A stretch of DNA of 56,385 nucleotides from Prosthecobacter debontii. Lineage in GTDB: Bacteria; Verrucomicrobiota; Verrucomicrobiia; Verrucomicrobiales; Verrucomicrobiaceae. Where the stretch lies: contig CAMBPS010000012.1 in the NCBI GenBank assembly GCA_945869675.1, positions 1 to 56,385 on the forward strand. The letters are read 5' to 3'. The notes beneath the pieces are model-generated. The model ran no database searches. It saw nothing but the letters and a program-made list of their open reading frames with translations, and was not told the origin of the DNA. Made by a program: the position numbers and the translations under genes. Position 1 is the first letter of the stretch. Each line of letters starts with the position of its first letter. This document shows, in pieces, positions 17,063 to 26,030 of this stretch.

Positions 17063-18250
17063 TCAATTCGTTACGGGTGGGAGCAGCGGATTCATGCCAC
17101 CCAGCACGGTCGGAGCAGAACGTGAACCAAAGTCCAAAAGGTCACGCGGCTCGGCGGAAACATCTTGAAGCTTATGCTGGTAGTAGAGGCGGACCACATA
17201 GCCGTGATAAGAACGGCGACCGTGAGCTGCGATCTCACCCGGCGTCAGTGCCGGTAGAAAATAAGTGACATCGAGCGGCTCTTCACCCACACCACTCCAA
17301 TCCACAGGCAAAGCTCCCCATGTGGAAAGCGGCTCATCGGCGATGGTTTGAGCGATTTTTTCGCCATTCACTCGGTCAAAAAAATACACATCAATATCAA
17401 CCTGAGAGGGATCGATCACTGCATTGCCCTGACGTAAAATGGGAATTCTCAGGACGACTTTTTCTCCATTACTTACTGACGGATCGCGATTGGCCTGACA
17501 TGCTCCCAACGACAATAGCTTTGGCGAAAAGTCAGTTGCTGAAGAAACGGTTGTCTCCGATCCCGTCATGGATTGCATTTTTCTTTTGGCTAAATCGCCA
17601 AAGCCAGCTGTGCGGACGACATCCATGCTGGCGAGCTGTTTCCACAATGCCGAGGCTTTTTCTGCAAGTCCCATTTGCTCATAGCACTGAGCCGTTTCTG
17701 ACATGACTTCAGGGGAGGCAGGATATTGCAAATCGGCACGTTTTAGAACCTCTAAAGCACCCTGCATATCTCCCAGCCCGCGCACTTGTTTAGCTAGATC
17801 CACCATTTCTGCTAGGGGCATGCTCGAAGCGGAATCGCCCGTTTTGCTTATGGCAGGAGCAGGTTTCGCCACTGCTGGCTGAGACGTAGCCGGAGAGGGT
17901 TTTGTAAGAGCTGGCGGTGCGGTGAAACTAGCCGCGGGTATTGGAGCCGTCGGAGCCTGAAAACTACCAATCGGTGGTGGACCAAATCCTGCCGTAGACA
18001 GCGTATCCGCCATTGCTGTAGCTGGTGCCACAGCCAACTGACCCACTGGAGGTGGACTGATCGTTATTGGCGAAGCAGTCCAGCCAGGCGATACAGCTGG
18101 CACCTGCTCTTTTTGGACCACCGGATCCTCTTGAAATAGCAACCGAGCCATTAAACCCATTTGCAGCAGCATAAGCGCACATAGGATTCCAAGGGCCGTT
18201 CGACTCGCACGACCCCGATCAGCGCTAAAAATGGAAAATGGGAAAGCCAT
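17063..18250 (-). CDS. Membrane-anchored Pro/Ala-rich protein with TPR-like region
   Basis: I do not recognise a named family for this 395-residue protein. It has an N-terminal transmembrane helix (TALGILCALMLLQMGLMARLL), a Pro/Ala/Ser-rich linker (about 50-160) and a TPR-like segment (LKRADLQYPASPEVMSETAQ, CYEQMGLAEKASALWKQLA). The remaining C-terminal domain (about 230-395) contains VVLRIPILRQGNAVIDPSQV and lists a tyrosine-rich stretch near YHGYVVRLYYQHKL. ATG 18250 (MAFPFSIF) is preferred over an upstream start because it puts the membrane helix close to the N-terminus. It is first in the operon, 21 bp before the pseudokinase fusion, so it probably works in the same signalling assembly. 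Confidence 0.7.
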   Translation of the reverse strand: MAFPFSIFSADRGRASRTALGILCALMLLQMGLMARLLFQEDPVVQKEQVPAVSPGWTASPITISPPPVGQLAVAPATAMADTLSTAGFGPPPIGSFQAPTAPIPAASFTAPPALTKPSPATSQPAVAKPAPAISKTGDSASSMPLAEMVDLAKQVRGLGDMQGALEVLKRADLQYPASPEVMSETAQCYEQMGLAEKASALWKQLASMDVVRTAGFGDLAKRKMQSMTGSETTVSSATDFSPKLLSLGACQANRDPSVSNGEKVVLRIPILRQGNAVIDPSQVDIDVYFFDRVNGEKIAQTIADEPLSTWGALPVDWSGVGEEPLDVTYFLPALTPGEIAAHGRRSYHGYVVRLYYQHKLQDVSAEPRDLLDFGSRSAPTVLGGMNPLLPPVTN

Positions 18251-18364
18251 GCCGATTGCCGCAGGAAAATCGTATGGTACGGTCCACACTCTCTACTGTC
18301 AATGCTCCAAAACTCTTCCAGCCAATCTCGTGCTCAGCTTTTCGCTGCGTCAGAGGAAGATCCA

Positions 18365-19576
18365 ATGAGTAGAAACGCCTGGATTCCCCTTTCTTTAACT
18401 CTTTCACCTTCTCAAATGGCCGCTCATTTGGCTGATCGTGAAGGGTTTATTTGGCTCGATAGTGCCACTTCAGAGCCGGGCTGTTGTTCCTTTCTCACGG
18501 CTCAACCAAATTTTTTGCTCTCCGGCTACATGGATCAGGATTGGCCTAAAGTAGTCGATGCCCTGGAAAATGGCCAATCTAAGCGGACAACAGGCGGATT
18601 GTTCGGTTGGGTCAATTTTGACGGACTCTTCCAGCTTGGTCACTATTCAGCGATTCTAAAGTTTGATCACGCATCCAACACTTGGTTCGAAAATGGTCAT
18701 TTTGATCTACCCGATTCACATCCCATCTTTCCTAAGCCATGCGCGACATTGCTTCCCTTTGAGCCGCTTGTATCTCGGGAAGAATTTGTGAACCGTGTGA
18801 AAGCCGCGCAGCGCTACATTTCGGCGGGGGATATTTATCAGGTTAACCTATCGTATCCTTGGTTAGCTCATTGGCCAAAAGATGTCTCCATGCTTGCTCT
18901 CTATCAGCGCCTCAGGGAAATCTCTCCTGCGCCCTATGCTGCATGTTTGAATCTGGCAGAGACGACGATCTTTTCAGCATCGCCTGAACTGTTTCTCAAA
19001 ATGTCTGGCCGCCACATTACCACACGACCGATCAAAGGAACTCGACCTAGATTCGCCGATGATTTTCATCGAGATGCCCAATCTGCCCGTGATCTTCTTG
19101 CCTGCGACAAAGAACGCGCTGAACTACTCATGATTACCGATCTTGAGCGGAATGATCTAGGTCAAGTTTGTGAGTTCGGTAGCGTGCAGACACCCGACCT
19201 TTGGCGTGTCGAATGCTTTGCGCAGGTCTATCATCTCGTCTCAACCGTTACAGGCACTTTGCGACCTGAGATCAACCACGCGGCAGCCTTTCGGGCCTGT
19301 TTCCCAGGTGGTAGCATCAGTGGTGCCCCGAAAAAACGGGCACTTGAAATCATCACTGAACTGGAAACACATCCACGTGGCCTCTACACCGGCGCCATAG
19401 GTTACTTCGGTTTTGATGGAACCAGCCAGTGGAACATTGCCATCCGAACTGCCGTCAAACATCATGATCTTATTAGCTTTCATGTCGGATCTGGCATTGT
19501 CGCGGACAGCATTCCTGAGCGTGAATGGGAAGAGACGCTTCACAAAGCATCAGGCCTTTTAAAAGCATGGTCCTAA
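18365..19576 (+). CDS. pabB: Aminodeoxychorismate synthase component I (PabB)
   Basis: PabB converts chorismate to 4-amino-4-deoxychorismate in folate synthesis. The chorismate-binding domain fills residues about 150-400. The motif PIKGTRPR has the Lys that distinguishes PabB from the PIAGT motif of anthranilate synthase TrpE. Further hallmarks are SAGDIYQVNLS, LMITDLERNDLG, FPGGSISGAPKKRALEII and FHVGSGIVADS. Residues FGWVNFDG and FSASPELFL also fit. ATG 18365 gives 403 residues; an in-frame ATG at 18302 would add a 21-residue leader without family resemblance. It is divergent from the signalling operon (115-bp gap). No glutaminase partner (PabA) is present in the window. Confidence 0.9.
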   Translation: MSRNAWIPLSLTLSPSQMAAHLADREGFIWLDSATSEPGCCSFLTAQPNFLLSGYMDQDWPKVVDALENGQSKRTTGGLFGWVNFDGLFQLGHYSAILKFDHASNTWFENGHFDLPDSHPIFPKPCATLLPFEPLVSREEFVNRVKAAQRYISAGDIYQVNLSYPWLAHWPKDVSMLALYQRLREISPAPYAACLNLAETTIFSASPELFLKMSGRHITTRPIKGTRPRFADDFHRDAQSARDLLACDKERAELLMITDLERNDLGQVCEFGSVQTPDLWRVECFAQVYHLVSTVTGTLRPEINHAAAFRACFPGGSISGAPKKRALEIITELETHPRGLYTGAIGYFGFDGTSQWNIAIRTAVKHHDLISFHVGSGIVADSIPEREWEETLHKASGLLKAWS

Positions 19577-19625
19577 TGGCTAGCACTTGCGTTTCCTGCC
19601 ATCTCGCTCAGGGTTACTTCTCATC

Positions 19626-19751
19626 ATGAAAAGCCTCATCACTCTCGCTCTTATTGCAGCCTCTACTTTTGTGATCGTTTCCTGCAAAAGCCCTAAAGGT
19701 AATATGCCTGCTTATGGCTTCCAGACTTCCCGTCCGACTCCTTTGCAGTAA
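19626..19751 (+). CDS. Small lipoprotein of 41 residues
   Basis: A short ATG-to-TAA frame begins MKSLITLALIAAS with a Lys-charged N-terminus, a hydrophobic stretch and a lipobox-like VIVSC (Cys20). The mature part would be only about 22 residues ending SRPTPLQ. It lies between pabB and the convergent cysteine desulfurase gene. The signal-peptide shape and spacing make it more likely than chance, and tiny lipoproteins of this form are common in Verrucomicrobia. Function is unknown. The 177 bp after it (19752-19928) hold no feature I can support. Confidence 0.6.
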   Translation: MKSLITLALIAASTFVIVSCKSPKGNMPAYGFQTSRPTPLQ

Positions 19752-19928
19752 CAAACACGTCTGATGGTCTAACCAACTCGTCTGATTTACTTTTAAGCTG
19801 CCTAAGTTTTTCAACGGATGACTAATATGAACAAAGACTGTCCATTGTGCATTTTTCGAGGGTTTTGTGACCGCTAAAGCCGCTATATCTCTTGGAAAGA
19901 CGGGGCCAATCGGTATCTTAGCCCAAGC

Positions 19929-21077
19929 TCAGATGCCTGGACGGCCACCCGCGTCTAGACTCTGACTAACCTCAGCAAAGGCGGCGACTAAAGCCTGCCA
20001 TTGAGCAGACGTCGTTTCCCAACCGCCGCTGACACGAACAACTCGGCCAAGCTCCTCCCAACTCGCGCCCAGAGCCTGCACAACCACCGATGATCCTTCT
20101 TTACCACTGCTGCAGGCAGATCCGGTCGAGATGGCAAAACCCAGACGAGAGAGCCGTGTTAGCCATTTTAAATTGTCGTGCTGTGGCATCACCATGAGAA
20201 CGGTGTTCCATAATCTCGGCGCAGCTTGACTGATCACTCTTAAACCCACGAATTGGGTCTGCATTTGCTCGATGAATGCATCACGCATGATCGTCTGTTT
20301 CGCAGCAACCTCGGCGATTTTTGGCATCACGGATTCCAAGGCTGTCACCATTGCTTCAATACCTGGGTAATTTTCCGTTCCAGCGCGACGGTTCTGTTCC
20401 TGCGGTCCACCATGAAACAGCGGAAAAGCTTCATCCGCATGGGCAACGACAAGAAAGCCTACACCTTTGGAGCCGCCAAATTTATGCGCACTTCCGGTGA
20501 TGTAATCACAAGCCCCGAGGGCGGTGCTCTCCAATTTCCCAATCCACTGCGCTGCATCTGTGTGAAAGCGAACCTCCGCTTGGCGACAAACTTTGAGGAG
20601 GTCTTGCCAGGGTTGCAAAACGCCGCTTTCGTTATTGGCAGCCATAATTGAAACCAACGCTGGCTGATGGCATGCCAATAATTTTTCGAGCGCCTCGACT
20701 TCAACCACCCCGTTTTCATTGACTGGGATCTCAAGAACGCGGTGCCGCCCCAGCCAGGCACGTGCCGCTTCGCGAACACAGGGATGCTCAATCGCCGAAA
20801 TCGCTACGCAAGCATCAGGTTCCAAGCATTTGGCTAGACCAGAAAATAAAGTGTTATTTGACTCCGTGGCGCCAGACGTGAAAACCACTCGTTCGGACTC
20901 TACCCCCAGTAGATCGCCCAATCTCTCTCTGGCAGCTTCCAAAGCCTGAGACGTCAGACCCGCCTCCCGATAAAGGCTTGATGGATTTTGCCAATGCTCA
21001 TCACTTGCCTTTAACCAAGCTTCACGTGCGGCAGTGTGAACCGGACTTGTCGCGTTATAATCAAAGTAAGAAGCCAT
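19929..21077 (-). CDS. Cysteine desulfurase, NifS/IscS family
   Basis: This PLP enzyme removes sulfur from cysteine for Fe-S cluster assembly or tRNA thiolation. The 382-residue protein has YFDYNATSP at the N-terminus, TSGATESNN, the PLP Lys in SAHKFGGSKGVGFL and the active-site Cys in STGSACSSGKEG. The ATG at 21077 is preferred; an upstream TTG at 21086 would overlap the preceding gene's stop. It is the last of a minus-strand run that includes a HAD phosphatase and a TIGR01777 epimerase. No iscU/sufU scaffold lies next to it, so its specific pathway cannot be stated. Confidence 0.92.
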   Translation of the reverse strand: MASYFDYNATSPVHTAAREAWLKASDEHWQNPSSLYREAGLTSQALEAARERLGDLLGVESERVVFTSGATESNNTLFSGLAKCLEPDACVAISAIEHPCVREAARAWLGRHRVLEIPVNENGVVEVEALEKLLACHQPALVSIMAANNESGVLQPWQDLLKVCRQAEVRFHTDAAQWIGKLESTALGACDYITGSAHKFGGSKGVGFLVVAHADEAFPLFHGGPQEQNRRAGTENYPGIEAMVTALESVMPKIAEVAAKQTIMRDAFIEQMQTQFVGLRVISQAAPRLWNTVLMVMPQHDNLKWLTRLSRLGFAISTGSACSSGKEGSSVVVQALGASWEELGRVVRVSGGWETTSAQWQALVAAFAEVSQSLDAGGRPGI

Positions 21078-21082
21078 CCAAA

Positions 21083-21961
21083 TCAAAAATGCGGTGCTGA
21101 GATGGTTCCTTCTTCGATCTCCAGCTTCTTCCGCCGAACGATGGCATCTGCCATGTCGAGAATCATCTCTTCAAGCAGTAATCTCAAATGACTGCCAGGG
21201 CGATAATCCGCTGGGGCGATGTGTTTGACGCGATCTGCTAGGGCATTTAGCTGGTAAGATTTGCGGAAGCTCGAGCGGTTCATTTCTTCAGGATTATAGA
21301 CGGCGATGGCATGACCGCCGTAACGTTTCATCAAGGTGAAACAAGGCACGTCCGTGGGGCCATCACCCACATAAATCATGTTTTGAAAGGGAATCGGCCG
21401 TAGGTCCGGTTCCATGTGATCGTTCACATCTTCATGAGGTTCTAACAGGCCTTTATGGATACGGAAGAGGTACTGTGTCTTCGTCGTATGACTGATCACC
21501 CGCTTGGGGAAGCTGATCCGACCATCCTGATCTTGGCCGAACTCACAGCCAAAGATGCGTTTCACGTAAGGTGCTAAGGAACTGCCATCCAGCAAGATCT
21601 TCAGGCCCGAAGAAACAATGTAGTGTTCGATCTTGATACCGAGAGTGCGATGCTGATGACTCAGCGTATGATTGAGTTCTTCAAATACTTCTGGCACGCC
21701 TTTAAAATACCTCAATTGAGCTCCCAGCTTGCGCAGTTCATCATTCGTAGGGCGATCCATGCTCAGGTAATCCAGCATGCATTTGAGATAGGCTAGCTCG
21801 CCATCATACCCTTCCTTATCGACCAGCTCGCGGCTCTTTTTCCAAAACTGGGTCGGATTGATGCCAAAGTGCGGAAAGAGCGTCTCATCCTGCATGTACG
21901 TCGGACTCAGGGTCTGATCATAGTCATAAATGACGGCGATGGTGGTCTGGGCGGCGGACAT
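21083..21961 (-). CDS. HAD-superfamily hydrolase
   Basis: The 292-residue protein opens with the HAD motif I VIYDYDQTLSP, in which DxD is followed by Gln instead of Gly. Motif II is probably the Ser in HYIVSSGLK, and motif III/IV is seen in MIYVGDGPTDVPCF. The length and the inserted cap segment (about 45-110) suggest a phosphoserine-phosphatase-like or related haloacid dehalogenase enzyme, but the substrate is not clear. ATG 21961 (MSAAQTTIAVIYD) is preferred over a TTG-type start 24 nt upstream. The stop lies 5 bp before the cysteine desulfurase start, so the two are probably co-translated. Confidence 0.8.
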   Translation of the reverse strand: MSAAQTTIAVIYDYDQTLSPTYMQDETLFPHFGINPTQFWKKSRELVDKEGYDGELAYLKCMLDYLSMDRPTNDELRKLGAQLRYFKGVPEVFEELNHTLSHQHRTLGIKIEHYIVSSGLKILLDGSSLAPYVKRIFGCEFGQDQDGRISFPKRVISHTTKTQYLFRIHKGLLEPHEDVNDHMEPDLRPIPFQNMIYVGDGPTDVPCFTLMKRYGGHAIAVYNPEEMNRSSFRKSYQLNALADRVKHIAPADYRPGSHLRLLLEEMILDMADAIVRRKKLEIEEGTISAPHF

Positions 21962-22044
21962 AGTTGAAAAGCTGACGGTTAACAAATCTAGTCCATCAAG
22001 TAGCGCAACTTTTCGAGAATAACAGAATGAAAAGGCGGGCGTTT

Positions 22045-22947
22045 TTAACCTTTTGTAAGATGTGCGAGAGCCTGCGTGAGATCTGACTCGGCGAAGTGAT
22101 AGCCTAAATCGGTAGCAAGTCGAGGATAGGCCCTCTGGCTACCCAGCAGCATCTCTTGAGCCAGACCGCGCGCCACCCATCTGAGAGCAAAGGCAGGAAC
22201 ATGCAGGAAAGCGGGTCGCTTTAACTGAACCGCTAGTTGCCGCGTCAAATCGGCATTCCTCACCGGATGGGGAGCGCAAAGATTCATGGGGCCGGATACG
22301 CTGTCGTTTTCGATAGCCCATAAGATCAGAGAGACCTGATCCTGTTCATGAATCCAAGACATCCATTGCTTTCCTGAGCCAAAGTTTCCTCCAAGACCCA
22401 GACTAAAGGCTGTCTTCATCAGTGGAAAAGCACCGCCGTGCTTACCTAAAACAACCCCTGTGCGCAGCAAAACCAAGCGAATACCAAGATCACTTGCTCC
22501 GCGCGCCGCGGCTTCCCATTCACGACAAAGATCCGCCAAAAAACCATGACCTGCAGCACTGTTTTCCTCCAGGATTTCATCGCCGCGGTCCCCGTAAAAA
22601 CCAATGCCTGAAGCACACAGTAGCACGCTCGGACGATTGGCTGGCTGCCAAGTGCGGAGTTCTTCGACAAGTTTTTTCGTCAGTTCGACGCGACTTTTCC
22701 AAATCCGCTCTCGCTTCGCTGCTGTCCAAAGTCCCAAAAGAGATTCACCGGCTAAATGCACTAAGGCGTCTAACTGAGTCTCTGGCAGCAGTTGAATGGC
22801 TGATGAGGTCAGTGAACGCGTCACTGAACTCGACTGTCGTGATGAGCCGCTGCGTGAGTAGCCAATCACCTCATGACCTGAATCTAAAGCAAGAGAGCCT
22901 AATCCCTGACCAATCATTCCACTGGCACCGGTGATTCCTATTTTCAT
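22045..22947 (-). CDS. TIGR01777-family epimerase (YfcH-like, NAD(P)-binding)
   Basis: This 300-residue short-chain dehydrogenase-like protein starts with the Rossmann motif KIGITGASGMIGQGL. It contains LVHLAGESL, LCASGIGFYGDRGDE and GSGKQWMSWIHEQD, all characteristic of the TIGR01777/YfcH family. These proteins resemble epimerases, but the substrate is unknown; the old name cell-division inhibitor is not well supported. The C-terminal segment (QEMLLGSQRAYPRLATDLGY) is the usual DUF1731 tail. It is transcribed with the HAD gene 83 bp downstream. Confidence 0.88.
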   Translation of the reverse strand: MKIGITGASGMIGQGLGSLALDSGHEVIGYSRSGSSRQSSSVTRSLTSSAIQLLPETQLDALVHLAGESLLGLWTAAKRERIWKSRVELTKKLVEELRTWQPANRPSVLLCASGIGFYGDRGDEILEENSAAGHGFLADLCREWEAAARGASDLGIRLVLLRTGVVLGKHGGAFPLMKTAFSLGLGGNFGSGKQWMSWIHEQDQVSLILWAIENDSVSGPMNLCAPHPVRNADLTRQLAVQLKRPAFLHVPAFALRWVARGLAQEMLLGSQRAYPRLATDLGYHFAESDLTQALAHLTKG

Positions 22948-22988
22948 GTGAATAAAACGTCTGAGCGCTCTATCCAGTCACGAATATC

Positions 22989-23585
22989 TTAAACCATGCG
23001 CGGTTTGATCAAAGTCTCCAAGCGGTTCACACCGCGACGAATCCGCGCTTTGACTGTGCCGAGAGGCTCGTTGAGTTGTTCGGCGACTTCGGCTTGTGTG
23101 AGTCCACTGAAATAGGCAAGTTTGATGGCTTCACGCTGGTCAGGATTAAGCTTAGCCACGGCACGCATGACAAGGCCGTCTCTTTCTTTGACTTCCAAGG
23201 CTTCCAGACCCGATTCGTCGAACTCAGGTTGTACACCTTTGCTTTCTGTCTCAAAATCATCATTGAGACGGGAACGACGTTGCTTAGATCGGATTTTATC
23301 AATGGCACGGTTGCGAGCCATCGTGGTTAACCAAGTCAACGGTTTGCCCTTCCGTGGTTCGTAAAGATGAGCTTTGTTCCAAAGCTGAACGAGAACTTCC
23401 TGCATCACATCCTCGGTGTCGTGATGATCATTAAGCACGTTGGAAATTGAGGCAAAAATCAGGCCTGAATACCTTTTGTAGAAGGTTTGGTAAGCTGCTG
23501 TGTCTCTCTCAGCAATGAGCTGAATTAAGCGCATGTCTTCCTGCACTTGGACGTCTATAAAGATTTCATTAGGGCTCTGAGTCAT
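22989..23585 (-). CDS. ECF RNA polymerase sigma factor
   Basis: This 198-residue sigma-70 family protein has region 2 at about 20-95 (AYQTFYKRYSGLIF, DTEDVMQEVLVQLWNK, PLTWLTTMARNRAIDKIRSK). Region 4 is at about 130-190 (KLNPDQREAIKLAYFSGLTQ, LGTVKARIRRGVNRL). ATG 23585 is chosen over a TTG at 23633. The YSGLIF and RKGKPLTWL features resemble the SigK-like ECF group. No anti-sigma factor gene is adjacent; the next gene downstream on the strand is the TIGR01777 epimerase after 42 bp. The 187-bp upstream gap (23586-23772) is AT-rich with several T-runs and likely contains its promoter. Confidence 0.9.
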   Translation of the reverse strand: MTQSPNEIFIDVQVQEDMRLIQLIAERDTAAYQTFYKRYSGLIFASISNVLNDHHDTEDVMQEVLVQLWNKAHLYEPRKGKPLTWLTTMARNRAIDKIRSKQRRSRLNDDFETESKGVQPEFDESGLEALEVKERDGLVMRAVAKLNPDQREAIKLAYFSGLTQAEVAEQLNEPLGTVKARIRRGVNRLETLIKPRMV

Positions 23586-23772
23586 GACGTTAGGTTTAGC
23601 TATAAGTTCAACAAACTTATCAGTGAATGACAAAACAATCGCGAAACAGAGAGATTTGTCAAAGTTTTTGTCTCACTTATTTTGAAAAGTAGTTCCTTTG
23701 TCGAATTTTTTGCCTCTTTGTCTAGATATTTCAACCACTCTCTAGATTCGTTAGAACGCTACCCAGCAACAA

Positions 23773-24309
23773 CTAAGCCAGGAAACTTTCCAGCAAAGCT
23801 TCAAGCTTTGAGGTATCTGGAAGTGTCCATGTTGACGTGACCTTTTGAGGATTCTCACTTTCTATCCGGATCGTCACTGGCACACCGGCATTGATTGCCA
23901 TCTCAATATCACGATCGGCATCTCCTACCAGAAGACTGCGACTAAGATCCAAAAGGTGATCGGCAGCCGCACGCAAAATCATGTCTGCGCTTGGTTTCCG
24001 GCACAAACAATCTGGGTCTGTCTTTAAACAGGTGCAGGCATAAATGCCATCAAATTGAGCGCCCTGCTTTTGCAACTCTGCCTGCATGTTAGCATGGATT
24101 GTATCAAGGTCTTGCTGAGACATGAGACCTTTACCCACGCCCTGTTGACTCGTCGCTAAAATAGTCGCATAGCCACGATCGCGACAGAGACGCAGTGCAT
24201 CGATGATGCCCGCTGAAAAATGAAAGTCTTCCCAACGCAGCACATAACCAGCGCCAGGAGAGACGTTCACCACGCCATCTCGATCAAAGATCACGGCTGG
24301 CCGACTCAT
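23773..24309 (-). CDS. HAD-IIIA phosphatase, GmhB-like
   Basis: This 178-residue phosphatase has motif I VIFDRDGVVN, motif II in ILATSQQGVGKG, and motif IV in LLVGDADRDIEMA. The zinc loop reads CTCLKTDPDCLCRKP, a four-Cys version of the CxHx(n)CxC metal site of GmhB (D-glycero-D-manno-heptose 1,7-bisphosphate 7-phosphatase). A heptose or histidinol-phosphate role is therefore possible. ATG 24309 shares a four-base ATGA overlap with the ribD stop, which signals translational coupling. Linkage to ribD raises the alternative that it dephosphorylates a riboflavin-pathway intermediate, whose phosphatase belongs to the HAD superfamily in several bacteria; this is an inference. Confidence 0.82.
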   Translation of the reverse strand: MSRPAVIFDRDGVVNVSPGAGYVLRWEDFHFSAGIIDALRLCRDRGYATILATSQQGVGKGLMSQQDLDTIHANMQAELQKQGAQFDGIYACTCLKTDPDCLCRKPSADMILRAAADHLLDLSRSLLVGDADRDIEMAINAGVPVTIRIESENPQKVTSTWTLPDTSKLEALLESFLA

Positions 24310-25358
24310 GATTGAACGAGCGTTTTGGCGTAAACGGTGTGGCCTGAGATGCACACGTTGTCTCCAATCGGCATGATTTTCACATGATCCAAGGATACGG
24401 ATTCAGCCATTGGCAGACCGCCAAGGCTTATCAAACCGGCACCACAGAGAAGCGGTGCGATGTACCAATGGACTTCATCGACACAACGATGTCTAAAAGC
24501 CTGTCCAAGAACATCTGAACCCCCTTCGACCAATACATTCAACACTCCATGCCTGCCTAATTCGAGAAGCACTTCCGGAAACTCAAGATTTCGAAACACC
24601 CGGGTGCGACTTTGATGGTCATCCGTAAAAACATGGGAAGTCTCCGGTAAATCACCGCTGCGGGAAAGAATCACCCGAAGCGGCTGTTCCTTATCGGCCA
24701 CAGCACCATCGCGCAGGGTTAATTTAGGATTGTCTTGCCGGACGGTCGCGGCACCGACGATGATCGCATCCACTCTTGATCGAAGTCTGAGAGCATGAGC
24801 GCGCGCTGCCTCACTGGTCAACCACTGTCCCTCACCTAGAGGACGTGTGATTCGGCCATCAAGGCTTTGACCCACTTTGGCAATCACGTAGGGCATCTTC
24901 GTCGTCACCCACTTGGCAAACGGACGAATCAATTCCCGGCAATCAGCCTCGAGAACACCGGTGGTCACTGAGATACCGGCAGAACTTAAGATCTCCTGCG
25001 CGCGACCTAAGTGGGAGGGATTCGGGTCCTGAGCACTCCAAACCACTCGCTTGATCCCGCAGGCCTTGATCGCCTCGGTACAGGGCCCCGTACGACCTTG
25101 AGTGCAGCACGGTTCCAAAGTGACAAACAAGGTCGCCCCGGGAAGTAACTTTGGATTAAAAGTCTGAGCATCTTTAATCGCTTCGATCTCAGCATGAGGC
25201 TGACCCGCCTTTCGATGGTAGCCCTGACCAATGATTTTTCCTTGTGAAACGAGAACAGCTCCCACAGGAGGATTAGGACTGGTCATGCCCACTCCGCGCT
25301 TGGCATGATCCAGCGCGAGGTTCATCCAGCGTGAGTCGGGTTCTTGATTGGCTATCAT
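24306..25358 (-). CDS. ribD: Riboflavin biosynthesis bifunctional deaminase/reductase RibD
   Basis: RibD carries out the deamination and reduction steps after GTP cyclohydrolase II in riboflavin synthesis. The N-terminal deaminase (1-145) has the zinc motifs HAEIEAIKDA and TLEPCCTQGRTGPCTEAI. The C-terminal reductase (150-350) has AKVGQSLDGRI and LVEGGSDVLGQAF. Length (350 residues) is normal and the domains are complete. The gene is divergent from glutathione peroxidase (111-bp gap) and overlaps the downstream HAD phosphatase by 4 bp. The other rib genes are not in the window and no FMN riboswitch was recognised upstream. Confidence 0.95.
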   Translation of the reverse strand: MIANQEPDSRWMNLALDHAKRGVGMTSPNPPVGAVLVSQGKIIGQGYHRKAGQPHAEIEAIKDAQTFNPKLLPGATLFVTLEPCCTQGRTGPCTEAIKACGIKRVVWSAQDPNPSHLGRAQEILSSAGISVTTGVLEADCRELIRPFAKWVTTKMPYVIAKVGQSLDGRITRPLGEGQWLTSEAARAHALRLRSRVDAIIVGAATVRQDNPKLTLRDGAVADKEQPLRVILSRSGDLPETSHVFTDDHQSRTRVFRNLEFPEVLLELGRHGVLNVLVEGGSDVLGQAFRHRCVDEVHWYIAPLLCGAGLISLGGLPMAESVSLDHVKIMPIGDNVCISGHTVYAKTLVQS

Positions 25359-25469
25359 TAAACTAGGACTCCTATTAGATGGTTGATACTGAGCCTACAA
25401 GCTCCCATTTGAATAATTTGCATCACATCTTTCGAAAGTTTCAGCTTCAGGAAACGTCTCATCCTTCCC

Positions 25470-26012
25470 ATGAAGTCACTCTTATTATCTCTCCTCGCCA
25501 TCGCAAGCCTTTCTGCTGCTGCTGATACTTCCGTGCAAACGATCCCACTGAAGGATATCGACGGTAAAGATACCACCCTCAAAGCCTATGAGGGTAAAGT
25601 GGTCCTCGTCGTCAATGTAGCTTCACGCTGTGGTTTGACCAAGCAATACAAAGAACTGCAAGCTCTGCATGAAAAGTTTAAAGACCAAGGTTTCACTGTC
25701 CTGGGTTTCCCCTGCAATGACTTTGGTGCTCAGGAACCAGGCAGTAATGAGGAGATCAAAGTCTTCTGCACCGAGAAGTACAACGTCAGTTTCCCGATGT
25801 TTGATAAACTCCACGTCAAAGGTGCTGAGCAACACCCACTCTACACGGCCCTCACTGGCAAAGAAGGCGCCTTCCCTGGTGACGTGAAATGGAACTTTGG
25901 AAAATTCCTCATTGGCAAGGATGGCAAGCCCCTGCAACGCTTCGAACCCAAGACCACGCCTGATGACATAACCGTGGTCAGTGCGATTGAAAAAGCCCTT
26001 GCTGCTAAATAA
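25470..26012 (+). CDS. Glutathione peroxidase-family protein, exported
   Basis: The 180-residue thiol peroxidase has a signal peptide (MKSLLLSLLAIASLSAAADT) and hence acts in the periplasm. The active site contains Cys in VNVASRCGLTKQY rather than selenocysteine, and the partner residues appear in FPCNDFGAQEPGS and KWNFGKFLI. Members of the Cys-type group mostly use thioredoxin-like reductants. It is transcribed alone and ends in a good intrinsic terminator (26031-26061). Its likely role is protection against organic or hydrogen peroxides. Confidence 0.93.
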   Translation: MKSLLLSLLAIASLSAAADTSVQTIPLKDIDGKDTTLKAYEGKVVLVVNVASRCGLTKQYKELQALHEKFKDQGFTVLGFPCNDFGAQEPGSNEEIKVFCTEKYNVSFPMFDKLHVKGAEQHPLYTALTGKEGAFPGDVKWNFGKFLIGKDGKPLQRFEPKTTPDDITVVSAIEKALAAK

Positions 26013-26030
26013 ACCTTTCTCCCTTGCTCT

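Noticed and set aside
19827..19877. Sixteen-residue frame with CPLC motif after the small lipoprotein
   Set aside because: Too short, no start signal or conservation evidence; likely chance.
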